IMG/VR virus record: IMGVR_UViG_3300047510_003167 | Span: 1 to 64,000 of that record | Strand: one strand, 5' to 3' | DNA from: a virus | Length of the DNA stretch: 64,000 bases | In this document: piece after piece, positions 63,025 to 64,000 of the stretch | Numbering within the stretch: the first letter of the stretch is position 1 | Layout of the letters: each line of letters opens with the position of its first letter | Translations under genes and position numbers: made by a program | Notes under the pieces: model-generated | The model's database searches: none | The model's input: the letters and a program-made list of their open reading frames with translations, nothing else | What the model was told of the DNA's origin: nothing

Positions 63025-63240
63025 TTAAAAATAGCCAAGCAATTCTTCTGCATGTTTGTGTTGAGCAAGCGTATATGCATACCTTTCTCTAAGCACTTCC
63101 ATAAACCCTTCCGCTATTTCTTTGGCGGACAACCCTTCTTCAAACTCAGTGAGAGTGTCGTGAAAATATTCTTTGATCCTTTCTTTGGTAAAGACAGGAG
63201 CTTTAAAAACAGAAGGCAAGTTGTTAATAGAGTTTGTCAT
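63025..63240 (-). CDS. Small acidic protein (71 aa)
   Basis: ATG 63240 is chosen over a longer frame to 63264. The 71 residues form two helices ('KERIKEYFHDTLTEFEEGL', 'EIAEGFMEVLRERYAYTL'). It is co-directional with its neighbours. Function unknown. Confidence 0.65.
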   Translation of the reverse strand: MTNSINNLPSVFKAPVFTKERIKEYFHDTLTEFEEGLSAKEIAEGFMEVLRERYAYTLAQHKHAEELLGYF

Positions 63241-63282
63241 TTGTTTTAAATAAATAGCGCCCACTGACGTGAGCGCAGGACA

Positions 63283-63558
63283 TCAAACAGCAAGTGCTTT
63301 TTCTTTTTCGTACTTTTCAATTGCATCAAGTGCATTAAAGTACTGATCACGGCAATAGGGACCAGCTTCGCTCAAGCAAAACCGTTCCCACAATCCTGTA
63401 TAGCAATGATTAGTGGGTTTGTAGATTTGATACATGTGTTCAGCAAAGTCCGCTTTGCGTTGTTCATATGCAACGTCCCAGTTTTTTAGTTGCTCTTTGA
63501 GCCAAGGAGTATCAAAAGCTCCAGTCGTATTAAGTTTCTTAGCCAGATCTTCAGTCAT
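63283..63558 (-). CDS. Small phage protein (91 aa)
   Basis: ATG 63558 lies inside the end of the upstream gene (eight-base overlap). The 91 residues contain a Cys-rich 'HCYTGLWERFCLSEAGPYC' region and helical ends. No family recognised. Confidence 0.65.
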   Translation of the reverse strand: MTEDLAKKLNTTGAFDTPWLKEQLKNWDVAYEQRKADFAEHMYQIYKPTNHCYTGLWERFCLSEAGPYCRDQYFNALDAIEKYEKEKALAV

Positions 63559-63754
63559 TGGCTGGACCTTCAATTGCAGTAATGCTAGTAAAAACGTTTT
63601 TAATCTTGGGGCTAGCTTCCAAAATTAAATCGTCAATTTCATCTTGCAATCGAATGGCTAAGTCTTGAGAGGTAATGCCTTCAAAAGGATTGTGCTCAAT
63701 TTCAATATCGACCGCAAATGATACGGTCAACGTTGGAGTAAAAACTTTCTCCAT
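63551..63754 (-). CDS. Small phage protein (67 aa)
   Basis: 67 residues with a beta-strand N-terminal half and an acidic helical segment ('TSQDLAIRLQDEIDDLILEA'). It is coupled to the gene downstream. Unknown function. Confidence 0.65.
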   Translation of the reverse strand: MEKVFTPTLTVSFAVDIEIEHNPFEGITSQDLAIRLQDEIDDLILEASPKIKNVFTSITAIEGPAND

Positions 63755-63788
63755 TGGTGGAACGAGGGAACCTTAACAGGATAGCAGT

Positions 63789-64000
63789 TTATTTTTCCAG
63801 CAACCGCTCAAGGGAATGAGTCTTAGCATTTTCATAATATCCAAGCCGCTCTTGGATAACGTTGTAATAATTAATAGAAGCATCAACCATTTCTTCTGCA
63901 GTCATTTGCGACGACAGGTTTTCATTTGAGATCATGGCGGCAGTAAGCACGGTTACGCCCCACTCAAGCTTGGAACCAATGATGGCAGAAAGAGGTGTAC
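63789..64000 (-). CDS. Phage protein, 5'-truncated by window edge
   Basis: The minus-strand frame is open from the right edge to TAA at 63789. The visible 70 residues are helical ('IGSKLEWGVTVLTAAMISNENL', then 'AEEMVDASINYYNVIQERLGYYENA'). No family is recognised, and the start is outside the window. Confidence 0.65.
   Translation of the reverse strand, partial: TPLSAIIGSKLEWGVTVLTAAMISNENLSSQMTAEEMVDASINYYNVIQERLGYYENAKTHSLERLLEK

Noticed and set aside
1-64000. CRISPR array, insertion-sequence transposase, or toxin-antitoxin pair
   Set aside because: No regular repeat-spacer unit, no transposase motif with terminal repeats, and the AbrB-like gene has no toxin partner.

Overview
The window is a 64-kb piece of a tailed double-stranded DNA bacteriophage (Caudoviricetes). 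It carries no rRNA or host housekeeping genes. It holds a complete packaging and capsid block, several murein hydrolases, large fibre genes, a replication block and many small overlapping genes joined by TAATG or ATGA junctions. The host is probably a cyanobacterium: there is a SpeD (AdoMet decarboxylase) gene of the cyanophage type, an NblA-like protein, and an integrase-like fragment with the cyanobacterial style of sequence. I see no tail sheath, tail tube or long tape-measure gene, so a podovirus-like particle is likeliest (inference). Both edges cut genes, so the genome continues on both sides; no DNA polymerase or RNA polymerase lies inside.

Layout. 1-6.1 kb (+): a run of unrecognised, often Gly/Ala-rich, probable virion proteins. 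6.1-13 kb (+): candidate small terminase, large terminase, portal, and a scaffold gene that starts inside the portal gene and overlaps it by 569 bases. 13-21.5 kb (+): major capsid protein, a highly expressed companion, HhH protein, degenerate M23 domain, GH104 lysin and structural proteins. 21.5-26.5 kb: collagen-like fibre, glycosyltransferase, methyltransferase. 26.5-31 kb: integrase/excisionase-like pair, HNH, an 889-residue probable virion protein and small basic proteins. 31-36 kb: GH24 lysozyme, NblA-like protein, then a minus-strand block with DUF3310, dCTP deaminase, a Dam-like protein and a MerR-like regulator. 36-43 kb (+): two very large repetitive fibre genes. 43-49.5 kb: a two-domain lysin and a convergent holin candidate, a small-gene operon, HNH nucleases, a second glycosyltransferase. 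49.5-54 kb (-): SpeD, primase-helicase, PD-(D/E)XK nuclease. 54-58 kb: glycan genes (two glycosyltransferases, GDP-mannose 4,6-dehydratase, ColD-like enzyme). 58-64 kb: endonuclease VII-like protein, a gene interrupted by a 21-nt stop-containing gap, a structured noncoding stretch with a tRNA-like element, a Dps-like protein and a structural protein.

The genes describe a lytic programme with packaging, nucleotide and replication functions, modification of a deoxysugar, and several wall-degrading activities. Gene expression looks tightly regulated at the RNA level. Many genes are preceded by a lone -10 box (TAAAAT, TATAAT or TAAACT, often with an upstream TG), and five genes have a stem-loop just before the start codon in place of a clear Shine-Dalgarno. 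The most unusual signal is at 59174-59482. A gene of a known small phage family is interrupted by UCG, then UAG at the base of a GNRA-capped hairpin, then UCG again, after which the expected protein resumes. This is the architecture of a T4 gene 60-type ribosome bypass.
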